Origin: Serilophus lunatus | Taxonomy: Eukaryota; Chordata; Aves; Passeriformes; Eurylaimidae | NCBI GenBank assembly: GCA_013399895.1 | Contig: VXBA01002640.1 | Location: 124,342-188,341 of the forward strand | DNA: 64,000 nucleotides | Reading direction: 5' to 3' | Shown here: positions 27,004 to 38,367 of the stretch, piece by piece | How the letters are laid out: each line of letters begins with the position of its first letter | Numbering within the stretch: position 1 is the stretch's first letter | Made by a program: the position numbers and the translations under genes | The notes under the pieces: model-generated | Database searches by the model: none | Told to the model about the DNA's origin: nothing | Seen by the model: the letters and a program-made list of their open reading frames with translations, nothing else

Positions 27004-28801
27004 ACGGAAGCAATACCGTAATAACAACTAGGCTTCAGATTTTCATCTCAGTAGTGCCAAATCACCTTTACAGGAGAACAACCCACAGTTTTTCCCCCTT
27101 AACAAGGAACAGCTCTTAGCTGTTGCTATTTAGGGTGCTATTTGTAAGCTCCAGCCTGCACCCCATGTTGCCCAGGTACCAGCTTTCCAAAATGCAACAC
27201 TGACAAGAAGCCCATTTCTGTGCGATGGCAGCGTCGGGAAGAACCGGCCGAGGCTGCCACCTCCAGGCTGTGCATGGAGATCCAAGAGCTCCAGCTCCCG
27301 CCTCCTCTGCCTGTGTGAGCACAGCACCAGGATCACACTGTGTCCCACGGCACCCTGCAGGTCGGCATGGACAGCCAGTGAGACAGACACAACCTGCCAG
27401 GCCATAATGAAACAAATTGGAACCAAACCAGTCTGTGCACAGAGAGCTTAAAACGTGACTGAATAGGCTTTAGGAGAGTCTGGGAGGGAAATGGAATTCA
27501 TGTTGTACCCAAGGCACAGGAGTAACTCACTGAAAGCCACCAAGTCACATGGCAGCAGAGCACATGGGAGAACTATGAAAGGGGAAAAGTGCTTCAAGTC
27601 AAACCCAGTGTGTATGAGAGACAGAGAAATACCTTGGGGACGTTTGCCCCCATCACACCCAGACTTCCTGTGTGAGGCTGAAGAACAAGACATCAAACTT
27701 TTAACTTCTCTATTACTAGAGACAATAATAAACCACAAAAAAAGCACCAAAATATCCTGAAAAACTCAGCTCAAGACAAAAATTGCCTACAGAGATCAGC
27801 CTCCTCTGTTCTGTGAATGCAGACTCGGGCATGGCCCCAGCCAGACCTTCAGCAGAGATATCCCATCATTTGTGGTCCCACACTTGGGTAGAGAGTGTGA
27901 GCTAAAGTTTTTGCCTCTGCCTGGGTCCTCATGCCAGAGCTGATCTGCCCCAGCATGAAATGGAAACTGATGCTTCCAGAGGGGATATCTCCCAGCTGCC
28001 CAAGCCTGGCTGCCCTCCAGAGCAGAGGGATGGTTCTCCCAGGTGAGCCCCAGCACTTCAGGCTGCAACCATGTCCCTCTGCACTCAGTGCCCTGGGTCC
28101 CTCGTGTCCCCAGGGCCATACAGAAATAACAGGCAACACTTGGCAGGGAGGCTACAGGGTGGTACCCAGACACTGACAGGCTTTGATAATCTTGGGCTGG
28201 GAAGGAAACCATTCCTCGATGCCCAGGGCTCTGTAAAACAGGCCAAAACCTAACTACCAGGCAAGATGAAGGTGTTCTTCACCAAATCCTGGCACTGACA
28301 GCATCACTCAACGGCCTGATAGTCCCTAGACCTACCCCTGGAAGAGGGAGACAGGCTGAGAACATCACACATGATAAAACCTGTTGCTTCCTCTTCCTCT
28401 TAGTTTATCTTGGGAACAATAATTATTTTAGATATCTAATGACAAATTCTGACATGAAAAGTATGCAGAGCTGCCTGTATACTGGGGAAACAGCCTTTTA
28501 TTTCAGGCATCCTGCTTTCTGGCCCTCCTGGACAGAGGCAAATTCCTGCAGCAGGAACACGTACATGAAAGGAGCAATTCCTCAGGTTTCCCCTTCCTGT
28601 GCTGCTCCCTTGCCATGATTTACATGGAACAGGCAGATTTCTGGAGCAGCTCTTGATCCCATGCCTGCAAGGCTCCAAACATCAAGGGAAGGTTCAGCTG
28701 CCTCTGAACATGCTGCAGAAGAAAACTATTGTGGTGATTTTAGTCTCCTCCTCCCACTTTTGATTTTCACATTATAAAAAAAATATCCTAAGGGCAGAGG
28801 G

Positions 28802-28815
28802 AAAAAAAAAAAAAA
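28802..28815 (+). repeat. A14 homopolymer
   Basis: Fourteen A residues in intron 10; no attached retroelement recognised. Confidence 0.9.
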
Positions 28816-29874
28816 GCCCTGCGTCAGCAGAAATACTGCAGCTTTCTGGAAGAAAGCATAGCTCCAAAGAGTGGGAGGCAGCCCCAGGTTATCTTACCCC
28901 TCAGCCAACACAGGCAGAGTTCCATCATCCCAACCACTCCCTGCCATGGGCTGGCACCGAAATGCTGCCAAAGCACAGGCTGGAAAGACACTGTGGGTTA
29001 TTCCGGTGTTATTCAAAACCTCAGATTTTGATGAGCTGGGGTTTTTCCAAGACCTCCTGGGCCTTCCTGCAGAGGGGAAGACAGCTGGACCACGGACAGA
29101 CACAAAAGTGGGAGGATGCAGGCACTGAATGGCTTTGGAGTGGGCCTTTGTGAACCACATGAACTTCCCTTCAGCAAGGGAGATCCAAGGCAGTGACTAA
29201 TTCTGCTTGCAATAACAACACCAGCCTGGCTTTCCTGTTTATATACATAACCCATGCATGATGCTAATTGATATGGTAACAGGCTCCCATTGCTAGGTGC
29301 TACAGATTTAATCTACACATATCTCTGGTTCAGCTGCTATGTGAGAAGTCACAGCAGAAGTGTTTTACTCCTTCAGGAAAAATAAGTGAATTCAAAGTGC
29401 CCGGAGGCACGAGCCAGACTTCCATTATCACCCACCCATGGTGGACCAGCAATAGCCAGGCTCCAGCACAAAAGCTGAAGCTACTCTAACACATACCCAG
29501 ATCTGAAAGAGGCATCACATCCCTGCCAAAACACTCACAGAGCATCTTTTCCAGGCTGGCGACCGTTTCTCTTGCGTGGCCAGAGCCTGCAGAAGTGCTA
29601 AAACATCATTAAAGTCAGAGAGACTTGAGTAAACTCAGCACCTTGTAAACTGAAGCACCAACTCAATACACGGACAGCACCTGGCTGGAAAAGGTGTGAC
29701 TCAATGGATTAATGCTTTCCATTCACATAGGATATGACTAAAAAAGAAGAGAAACATGGAAAATGCACAGGAACTACCCAGAAAGCCAAGTGTAGATGAG
29801 CACAGCCCTTCCCTACACACAGCCACTGTAACCCAGGTGCATCCTCGGGGCAGTGCGGGGCCCTCGGCACTCAC

Positions 29875-29969
29875 CGATCCACAGCTTCCACATCAAAGCA
29901 AAACCTCTTCTCAATCGAGTCTGTTTTCCGCCGGGTGCAGGATTTCAGGGTAACAGCTTCATCTTCTCC
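29875..29969 (-). CDS. ARHGAP26: ARHGAP26 coding exon 10 (PH)
   Basis: 95 bases, residues 312-342 plus two bases of Arg343: GEDEAVTLKSCTRRKTD, then SIEKRFCFDVEAVD. Acceptor tctcag at 29970 and donor gtgagt at 29874. It is the PH core preceding the C-terminal helix. Thr318 stands where I recall Ile in human. Confidence 0.97.
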
Positions 29970-30713
29970 CTGAGAAGAGACAAAAATCACAGGTGAAGAC
30001 AAGAACATCCACCTGTCCCCAGCACTTAACACTCTCAAGGAACACATTGAAACTGGGGGGAATTTGGGAACATCACCCTGCTAAAAATACCTATTTATGC
30101 CTCTGACATGAGGACTTGGCTTTTCACCATTTAGTCCAAAATCTTTCAGGAGAAGCACTCCCTTCAGGACACCCATAATCAAATCTGTGCATTAAGCATC
30201 ACACAACCCTCGCTTCAGGTGGTCGGGGAGCGCTGGACCACAACTTTTAAGAAAAGTCAACTTTATTTTCCATTGCTGAACAACACACCATAGACCTGGC
30301 TGTCAGTTTTCACTCTGGGCTGCATTTTTGGCAGCATTCTGTGCACGAGGACTCTTAATAGGAGCAAACACGTCTGAAAATGTTTATTATATACAAAAAC
30401 AACAACAAAACCATTCTTCCATCCAGAGAATGCCTCTCTGCATCCAAGTTATACTGGATTTCCACAGGCCGAGCAGCAATCCAGCAGGATCTGTGTGCAC
30501 TGCTGTCCTCTGCTGGAGGAAATCCTGGCTCAGCCCCTACCAGCGCAGACATTTCTCCTGCGATTGTTAAATTCCACTGATGACTCAAGAGAAATTGAAT
30601 TCTGAAGGAGTTTCTGGAGACAGCCACTTTTCTGTGCTCTCTGTGCTGTTCCTGACGACACCTTGGCTGACCACGCTGTTCCCTGACATCTCCATTTTTC
30701 CAGGAAACATATT

Positions 30714-30818
30714 TAGAATCACAGAATCGTTTAGGTTGGAAAGGATCTCTAAGGTCATCAAGTCCAACTGTTCCCCCAGAAGAGCCAAGCTCTTCATTAA
30801 CCCATATCCACATGTGTC
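30714..30818 (-). mobile_element. CR1 3-prime end
   Basis: Well preserved antisense tail: agaatcacagaatcgtttag, ggttggaaaggatctctaag. It may be the 3-prime end of the element whose endonuclease remnant lies just right. Confidence 0.92.
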
Positions 30819-30829
30819 AGAATTACACG

Positions 30830-31085
30830 TCTGTTAAATCCCATTAGGGACGGTGAGTCCCCCTGATTCTTACCCAGAAACACTCCACCCCACCATGAAA
30901 CAACCAAAATACTCTCTAACATAGTTCTGCCCCACTGTTTCCTCTCCCCTGCTGACCCCTTCTGAACAGTTTGCTGCCACCCAATTGTGCCAGTCATCCC
31001 ACCTTGTCTCCATGACGGCAACTATGCCATAGTTTTCCTGCTGCATCATGGTTTCCAACACCTCCTGTTTTTTGCCCATGTTGCA
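30830..31085 (-). pseudogene. CR1 ORF2 endonuclease remnant
   Basis: The minus strand reads MGKKQEVLETMMQQEN, then YGIVAVMETRWDDWHNW, and later NYVREYFGCF. This matches the start of the CR1 reverse-transcriptase protein, in its AP-type endonuclease domain (ETxWDD). The frame is broken further on and most of ORF2 is missing. It lies in the same orientation as, and just upstream of, the CR1 tail at 30714. Confidence 0.75.
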
Positions 31086-32160
31086 GGACCCACCACCTTT
31101 TGAGGGGAGAAGCCCTAACTTCTATGTGACTGTTCTTACGTGATTCCATGGTCTATAACACATTAATAACTCCTGTGTCCCACACAAAGGACCCAGAATA
31201 AACCCAGGAACACAGACCTGAGAACTCCATACCCCAGGGTATGGCAGAGGCCACCTGCCCCTGATCCTCCCCAGACAGGCCCCCTTCCGCACCAGGCTGT
31301 TCCCATACTGCCCAGCTCCCTGTCCAGTACTCAGGGAATGCCCCCACTTCAATCTCACTAATATCCATCTCTAGTCACAGCCTGAGGCATGATCACAAAA
31401 TCTGATACTATGTGCAGCACCCTCTGTGACACAGAAGCAATGCATCTCCTCCTGCAGTACCTTGGCACCTGCTCCAGCAAGAGACCAAAATTCCTGGCAG
31501 TGTAGTCCTAAGCCCCCAGGCTGCTCCACGCTCGGATGCTCGTGTTGGTCATCACAAATAGACCCTGGAGCTTGGCCAGGCAGTGTTTCATGCCAGGGTG
31601 GTACCAGCCACAAGTGCCTGGGCGAGCAGCCACACCGGAGTGGCTGGCATGGCAATGGAGTGTGACTCTGGCACAGTGTGAGACAGGCTCAGGGTGCTCC
31701 CCAAGTGGAGGGAGAGCCCAGAAATGGGAAGAGAGCAGATGAAATACTGTGCAGCCGCTGACGATTACAGGCTGGGATATGTTAATGCTGAGGTCTAATA
31801 GAGATTCTCCAAGGCAAGAGGAAATTAATTTTAGAAGCTGCCTTCCCCACTGCCGGCTCCCTGTGCCAGCAGGAAGCCATGTGGGAGCCTGTCCAGCTGC
31901 TTGAGGCACTCCCCAGCAAGGGGATTGTGTTTGCAAACTGTCCCAGCTGGGAATACTCTGAGGGGCCTATTGTTCCTGCAGTATAGAAGAGCAAAGCCAG
32001 TCCTGGATTCAGCCCCAGGAGTAGTGGGCTCATGGTGTTTGCTGGCTCCTCACATCCCACATCCACTGCTCCCCCTGCTCCTCACACTCCCTTGGGGTTG
32101 AGGGGAGCTCCAGGCTCTCCTGTAGCTCTGTCCAAAACAAAACAACTTCACTGGTCAAGT

Positions 32161-32295
32161 CATAGGATCATCAGAGAATCCCGGAATGGTTTGCGGGGAA
32201 GGGAACTTAGAGCTTATGCCATTTCACTCCCCTGCCATGGGCAGACACCTTCCACTAGATTAGGTAACTCAGAGCTCCATCCAACTTTCCCTTGG
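32161..32295 (-). mobile_element. CR1 fragment
   Basis: Antisense: cataggatcatcagagaatc, then cctgccatgggcagacacct. Confidence 0.85.
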
Positions 32296-32652
32296 ACAAA
32301 TTACAGGCATTGGGGAAGGAGGAAAATAATGAACAGGTTCTCTTGTCCATGTCTTGGAGCAGGAATGAGGGACAGGGAAGCAGGCAGTGTGCAGGAACTG
32401 CAGTGTGGTGGGTACATATGGCAGAAAAAGATCTCTGGGCTTTGAGAGATTTCCTCTCTTTTTTCTTTCTCAAACAAGGTGCCAAGTTAATTCCCCATGT
32501 GGCACCTGCTTAGCCTAGAACAAATGTGCCTCATTTCACTGCATCTGTGTCACCTTGCCATAAAGGTGACACAGTTCGAGTCCTGAGAGAGCCTGCAGCC
32601 AGTGGTGCCACGTGTTTCCCAGGACACCAACCTGCTCCCTGCCAGCACTCAC

Positions 32653-32753
32653 CCCTTTTCCACCTGACTTCTGGTCAAATGGCACCATTGTGATCCGCTT
32701 CGATTCCCTCTGGTACGTGCAGTAATGTTTCACCCAGGAAGTCCCAAAGTGAC
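32653..32753 (-). CDS. ARHGAP26: ARHGAP26 coding exon 9 (PH)
   Basis: 101 bases completing Arg278 and encoding residues 279-311, HFGTSWVKHYCTYQRESK followed by RITMVPFDQKSGGKG. Acceptor tctgtag at 32754 and donor gtgagt at 32652; exits in phase 0. The SWVKHYC segment is the usual strand of a PH domain that binds phosphoinositide-rich membrane. Confidence 0.97.
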
Positions 32754-33108
32754 CTACAGAGCAAATGTAGGTTTTATTCCCAGAACCAATGTCCTCCTAT
32801 TAACAACCTGGTATGTTTAATGATTATTTAACATGACAGATTCCTGTACCTACAGTTTCCTGTTGGATTAAGTGTTACTATCCTCCTTCTATTCAGGGGA
32901 ATGATTTTATGGGGCACTGGCAGTGATTCTTCCTCACAGAGAGAACCTGGCTCACCCATTCCCATCTTAATATCCCACTCACTGGGCCAATCCCTTTCTT
33001 TCGGGGATTCTGTTATTGCTGAACCAGCTTTCATGTCCTACACCTTGACAAACCCCTTCTCCATGCTCCCACCCACTACAATTCCCATCAGGCTGCCCCA
33101 ACACTTAC
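32754..33108 (-). other. ARHGAP26: intron 8 (355 bp)
   Basis: Short intron in the PH-coding region; unique sequence, no repeat or conserved element noticed. Confidence 0.9.
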
Positions 33109-33238
33109 GCTTCTCCTGCACGTAAAGATAACCCTCCATCGTGTAAGGGCTGATGTTTTTGTGCTCATGAGGATTCTCCTTCATCTTCTTCATCAAAGCT
33201 TCAACCTCTGACCTTGTTCCTTCAAAACGGTTTCTTGT
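33109..33238 (-). CDS. ARHGAP26: ARHGAP26 coding exon 8 (BAR-PH junction)
   Basis: 130 bases, residues 235-277 plus one base of Arg278. It begins TRNRFEGTRSEVEALMKKM and ends in MEGYLYVQEK, the first strand of the PH domain (from about residue 265). Acceptor ttgcag at 33239 and donor gtaagt at 33108; it exits in phase 1. Confidence 0.97.
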
Positions 33239-33822
33239 CTGCAAATGAAAAGAGGAATGTCTTCTCCAGTGCATGGACCCATGTCGGGCTCTGCAGTCCC
33301 AGCTACAATCCCAGCTGTGTCCCTACAGCCACGTGGGAAATGAGACTGGGAAGCCAACTGACAACAACAGGACAGGTTTGCTTCCTGGGCATGAATTTAA
33401 GCTAAAGGAAAAAGATATCATAACTGGCAAAGGATTCCAGTACTTGAAGAGGGGCTTATAAAATGAGGGAGACTTTTTACACAGGCAAATAGTGATAAGA
33501 CAAGGGGGGAGAGATTTAAACTAAAAGCAGAGAAACTTAGTATAGATTTCTCTGAGAGGGTGGTGAGCCCCTGGCACAGGTTGCCCAGAGAAACTGTGGC
33601 TTCCCCATTCCTTAAAGTGTTCAAGGCCACATTGGATGGGGCTTAGAACAACCTGGGATAGTGGAAGGTGATCTTGCCCATGACATAGGGTTGGAACTAG
33701 ACAAACTTTAAGGTCCCTTTCAACCCAAACCATTCTGTGGTTCTATGACTAAAATATATCAAAAAGTGTGTTAGCTTAGCTGGATAGTGTCAGCGATGGG
33801 CACGTGGCACAGGCACACTCAC
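33239..33822 (-). other. ARHGAP26: intron 7 (584 bp)
   Basis: More than half is one antisense CR1 insertion (33432-33749), leaving about 266 bp of original intron. Confidence 0.9.
33432..33749 (+). mobile_element. CR1 fragment inside intron 7
   Basis: About 318 bp of sense CR1 (antisense to the gene), from tccagtacttgaagaggggc through agcccctggcacaggttgcc to the tail attctgtggttctatgac. It ends about 73 bp from the exon 7 donor. Confidence 0.93.
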
Positions 33823-33927
33823 GTTCTGGATGCTGATTGTCAGCTCTGTCTTGAAATCACTGAAGTCCTTTGCGAGCTCGTAGCCGTGGTGGTAGAAGGT
33901 GAAAAGCCCCTGCAGAAAGGCCAGGAG
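33823..33927 (-). CDS. ARHGAP26: ARHGAP26 coding exon 7 (BAR C-terminus)
   Basis: 105 bases, 35 codons, residues 200-234: LLAFLQGLFTFYHHGYELAK, then DFSDFKTELTISIQN. Acceptor acacag at 33928, donor gtgagt at 33822, phase 0 at both ends. It closes the BAR domain. Exons 4-7 are therefore four successive frame-neutral exons. Confidence 0.97.
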
Positions 33928-34470
33928 CTGTGTCGGGGCAAAACGAATGGAGATGGTCAGTTGAGACCCACAGCCACCCCCAGAGCTGCTGCTGCCAAGG
34001 AGAAGGGGCCCTGCAGACCCCCAGACAGAGGGGAACAGGGTGGTTCCAGTGGTGGGCCCTGAGTAAAGTACATTTTAGAAAACATTTTCTTCCCCTATTT
34101 CTGTCACTTCTGCATTCTTTTTCCCCTGTGAACATTAGCTGTAATTCGGGATTTTTTTTCCCAATCAGAAGTATTTTTCTTTTAATTGCTCAGGCTTCTC
34201 AACCCAGCCCAGACCACGGAATGTCTCCACAATAGAAAGTTAAACCTTGAAATATTTCCAGCACACACAATGGCTCTGGCCTTGAGATTCCCATGGTGCT
34301 TTCCCCTCTCAAACCTCCCTCTAAAAGAGGGGCTGTGGGCTGAGGCTGGAGGGTGGTATGTCCCTCCACTGCAAGACAACCCCAACTACAGCCCAGCTCC
34401 CCATGACTCCTCATTTTACCACACAATCCCCTGGTTGTCGTAGGCTAAGGCGTCTTCAGGGCTCACTTAC
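33928..34470 (-). other. ARHGAP26: intron 6 (543 bp)
   Basis: Unique sequence; nothing notable. Confidence 0.9.
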
Positions 34471-34581
34471 AGGTTCCACAAACTCAAACATCTTTCTCTC
34501 CTGGACCTCTTGCACCTTGAAGACATACTCCAGGGAGACTTCATAGAAGTGCTGGCGAACCTGGTCCACCTGGCTGTCTGC
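34471..34581 (-). CDS. ARHGAP26: ARHGAP26 coding exon 6 (BAR)
   Basis: 111 bases, 37 codons, residues 163-199, with HFYEVSLEYVFKVQEVQE followed by RKMFEFVEP. Acceptor ctgcag at 34582, donor gtaagt at 34470, phase 0 at both ends. It forms the third BAR helix. Residue 169 is Gln where I recall Leu in human GRAF1. Confidence 0.97.
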
Positions 34582-36863
34582 CTGCAGAGGGAGTGGAGAG
34601 GAAACAGGAGCTCAGTACCAACTGGAAACACTTGGCCTTCTGACCTGAGCACACCTGGGTCTGATGGGAACGTGGCCATGCAGAACAAATTCAGCCTCAG
34701 CCTCCAGTCCTGGGCTGGACAGATGGCATAATAATAAATATAAACCTGATTCACATTAACACACTCTTTCTTCAGCTGAGAAAAATGTTTTAGATGACTC
34801 ATGTTCTCACCTCCCTGACAGCTGTATAGAAAACAAGCAGCAGAGGCAAGGAAGATGGGAAATCACTGCAGACTTGACAAGAAAAGGCAATTTGCCACTT
34901 TCTGCAAAGCACCATGACGTGATCTGCTGGAGCATCCCAGGGCCAAGCTGGGTGGCACATGCACCCACAACCAGTACGTCACTTGGGTGGATCAGCAGAC
35001 AGAAAATCCCCTCTGCTGTGCCCTTGCAAAACCCAGCTGACAAACACTCGCCTGGATATGAACAAGCAGCTCACTCCTGCTTTTCTCTGCCACACGCCCA
35101 CAAAATACCCTGTTCTCCTCGTGACCTGCCACCAGCTTTTGTGCCCACAGTGTTCAGGCTGAGGGAATCAGCAACCTGAGTTCTGAAAAGCAGAAAACAT
35201 GATGCAATCATGTAACTCTGCCAGGAGTTAAATGGCAGATTAGACTGTGTGTTGTTTAATTGGTCAGCAGCCAAAGCAGCAGAAAATTCCCATGGTTTCC
35301 TCCTCTCCCCGCCTCACCACAGCAGTTGCACATGTGGCCACTATCACCCTCCAGATGTGGACAGCAAGAGGTTAGGAAACAGAAACCACCAAATCCCCCA
35401 CATACAAACACTCGGGGGTCCAGTGGAGCTCCCGACTCAAAAATGAATGGTGCTAATTCCCCAAAATGCTGCACCCACCAGCCCCTTTCCTGTGCACACA
35501 CCTGCAGCCTCTGCTCGGAGAGCGCCGTGGCCAACAGTGATGGTGTGGGCAGCCCACAGGGAGGGGCTGGATGGGGCCATTGCTCCCACGAGCATATCCA
35601 TGTTTCACAACTATGCGCTGGATGCCCTTTCAAAGGCATCCCCCCCTCAGTGGAGCCTGAACCACCAAAAGCATGCACGATTTCCAGTGCCACAGCAGAG
35701 CCCTGTGGAGCCCAGCACCCAAAGCCCAAGTCAGTGTCTGGGGTGGGAGATGCCACCAGATGGCACCAGCAGCCAGCTCTGCTCCAACGCACCTGCACTG
35801 CATCCTGCACACGTCCTGCACAGAGACACCACTTGCAGGCCACACTACATCCCGCACACAGCCACCACCGACATCCTGCCTGTGGCCCATACAGCATCTC
35901 CGGGCAGCCCTGCAGGGCCACGCTCTCCATAGGGCACAGGATCACACCTCTAAAAGCCACTGTTGCACCCTGACAGCCACGAGTGGATCCTTCCTCCCTG
36001 GACAGAATTCCTTTCACTCCCGTGCCCCACACCACTGTCTCAAACACGAACTAAACCAGGGTTTCAGAGGGTCATTTCAAAGCCACCCTCCCCTGGGACA
36101 TAGGTATGCTTCCACACAGGAAGTTATTTAAAAACCCAGAGGACAATGCTGGCTTACAGGCATGTCCAGATTCTGACCCCTCCTCAGCCCAAATTTGCTC
36201 AAAGACCTGTGCCACAGATGTATCTCCTCTCGAGTCCCCAGCTCTACTAGGGACTGTCCCACCACCTGCACAGTACTGGTGCAGAAGCCCTGTGCTCCCA
36301 GTAAGGGGTCAGCAGCACACCAGCCCCATACACAAAGGCAAGGACACACATCCTGAGGGGACCAACTGCAGCGCAGGGAATTTCAAACTTGGAAGAAGTG
36401 ATTGAAAACTTAGTGAAGTCATACAGTAAGAGCACTTGGCACCATGGCAAACCACATCTCGAGTCAGAGATGGCTCCTAAAGCAGTTTAAGGCACTAAGC
36501 CTGATCCCTTCTCCCCTGGAGCCCAAAGCAGCACAGCCACTTGCAGAGAAGGAGATCAGACATCCATGATTTGTGCTGGCACATGGGCAGCCTGCAGCAG
36601 AACCAGTTCCCTTCTGTTGCACTCTTTAATTAGAAACTCCTTCTCCTTTTTGATTGCTATCCATTTTAAGATCTCTCTGATTTACTCACCAAAACAGCTC
36701 CAACCCCTTTCATTAAGGAAGAGGGGAAAACCCAGCACTCACAGCCAGAATCAGAGAAAAAATGAGTTTACAGTCGGGAGAACCATTGTTACAAGTTGTG
36801 TAAGGCATTCAAAAAGCTCTCCACAGACACAACCAGACACGGAAACCCGGAGGTTGCTCTCAC
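34582..36863 (-). other. ARHGAP26: intron 5 (2.3 kb)
   Basis: No CR1 copy recognised. Around 35800-35880 a catcctgcac-like word recurs imperfectly. An open frame of 263 codons on the minus strand (35256-36047) has no recognisable domain and is judged accidental. Confidence 0.85.
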
Positions 36864-36965
36864 CTCCTGAAGCTGGGATTCTTTCTTCTTAGAAGACAAG
36901 TTCAAGTGCTTTTCTAGGACACCACAATACTTCTCAGTCTCCTTGTCGTATTTCTTTTTGGCATC
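36864..36965 (-). CDS. ARHGAP26: ARHGAP26 coding exon 5 (BAR, membrane-binding lysines)
   Basis: 102 bases, 34 codons, residues 129-162, beginning DAKKKYDKETEKY and ending KKKESQLQE. Acceptor tttgtag at 36966, donor gtgaga at 36863, phase 0 at both ends. Lys131 and Lys132 match the basic residues reported as needed for GRAF1 BAR binding to membranes, which supports both the exon order and the start codon. Confidence 0.97.
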
Positions 36966-37844
36966 CTACAAAGCAGAACAAAATGTGTGAAGCAAGTGCT
37001 TTCTAGCCAGAATATCATCACAATTTCACATTGTATCCCTGCCACCCCTTGCAAGAGCGTCTCCTCCGTGTCACTCGGGACAATGACACAGTAACTTGGC
37101 TGTTTGTGGCAGAAGTGTTAAAAAAGGATGGCAACTTCACTTTCCTTTGCACCTTCCATCCAAGCCTGGCCACCTCAAAATTCCAGTACCAAATCCACAC
37201 TGACACCTGCTCATGACCAGCTCTGTTCTGGAGGACTCTATCTTGTGTTTTCAGCTGCATGAGGCAGGGCAGCATGGGCAGGCTGGGCACCCTGCTGCCA
37301 TGCAAACACTGTCCCGGGCGCTGGCATGAGCTTCTTGCAGGCAGAACCAGGTTGTTATAACAACAGGGGAGCCACAGACAGTGGTTTTCATTTCAGAACA
37401 AAGACAGGAAAGAAAGTGGGGAGGCCAGACTGTCTCACAGCCACACCGGCGCTTCCCTGTCCTGCCAGAAGTGGTCTGAGTTCTCTTGCAGCCACTCAGT
37501 GACACACCAGGGTGGGGAGGGCAGACTGGGGAGCTCAGGCAATTAGGAACCCCTCCAAGAAAATCCTAATTCTTGCCTGGGGTAAGGAAAAAGTTCACTT
37601 CAACTGGCATGTGATTTTTGGCCCTTGGCATGTTACTTGGTTGTGAGTGAATTCAGAACACTGAGGCACTTCCCAGGAGCTGGATCATCCCTGTGTCCCT
37701 CCCATAATAGCACATCACCTCCTCCCATGCCCCATCCCTGAAGTGTGCAAGGTCCTGGCCACCTCCCTGGCCATCTCTATGCAGCTCTGGACTCTCCTCC
37801 TCTGCACAAGCCAGGGGTCCCAGACAGGACAGCGGCTCAGTTAC
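36966..37844 (-). other. ARHGAP26: intron 4 (879 bp)
   Basis: Unique sequence; nothing notable. Confidence 0.9.
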
Positions 37845-37916
37845 CTTAGCAGCCCCGATCTGCTCCTTGCGGAACTTCTCCAGCGGCGTGATCAGCACCT
37901 CGCTGGCGTTCTCGAT
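37845..37916 (-). CDS. ARHGAP26: ARHGAP26 coding exon 4 (BAR)
   Basis: 72 bases, exactly 24 codons, residues 105-128, from IENASEVLITPLEKF to the GAAK at its end. Acceptor tgcag at 37917 and donor gtaact at 37844. It is the most strongly family-conserved stretch of the BAR domain (the PLEKFRKEQ segment). It begins and ends in phase 0, so skipping it would keep the frame. Confidence 0.97.
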
Positions 37917-38305
37917 CTGCAGGCAAAGACAGGAACAGCTCACCTGCTGCCTTCTGCCCAGTTCACATGTGCTGCTCAATAGCCTTTCCATGGAAACCCT
38001 CCCAAAACCCACAGACACCCACAGACTTCACCCCTCCAGCTCTGTGCCTTCTACCAAACCTGTGAGCACCCCAAGTACCAGCACTGGCCATTTTCCAACA
38101 GCAAGACTCCATTCCTGATGCTTTTCAACTATTCTCCCACCCTCCCCTTCCTTCCTCTGCCTTCCCCTGCAGCTCTGCCACAGGTGAGGGAAGGAGCACT
38201 GGGGTGGCAGCCACTGTCACCATAGTGCCCAGTGTGCCACAGCAGAGACAGGTGGCACCAGTGGCGCCACCATCCCCCTGCTCCCGGGGACAGATGGGGC
38301 CATAC
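37917..38305 (-). other. ARHGAP26: intron 3 (389 bp)
   Basis: Unique sequence; nothing notable. Confidence 0.9.
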
Positions 38306-38367
38306 CATGCGCATCCGCTCGTCCTCCAGGTTCCGCAGCACCGTGGCAAACTCCTGCAGAGACTTGG
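38306..38367 (-). CDS. ARHGAP26: ARHGAP26 coding exon 3 (BAR)
   Basis: 62 bases completing Ala84 and encoding residues 85-104, KSLQEFATVLRNLEDERMRM. Acceptor ccag at 38368 and donor gtatgg at 38305; it exits in phase 0. The glutamate- and arginine-rich heptad pattern is typical of BAR helices. The donor is a weaker match to consensus than the others in the gene. Confidence 0.96.

Larger units (their letters stand above)
21817..29874 (-). other. ARHGAP26: intron 10 (8.1 kb)
   Basis: Splits the PH domain. Contains CR1 fragments at 26202 and 26874, a 14-base A-run at 28802-28815 and a tiny telomere-like run near 23654. Otherwise nothing recognisable. Confidence 0.9.
29970..32652 (-). other. ARHGAP26: intron 9 (2.7 kb)
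   Basis: Contains a CR1 3-prime end (30714-30818), a CR1 endonuclease-coding remnant (30830-31085) and a third CR1 fragment (32161-32295). Sequence from 31086 to 32160 is unassigned. Confidence 0.9.

Noticed and set aside
35256..36047. 263-codon minus-strand open frame
   Set aside because: Cysteine-, tryptophan- and glycine-rich low-information translation with no domain, within intron 5 of a gene on the same strand; consistent with chance in GC-rich DNA.
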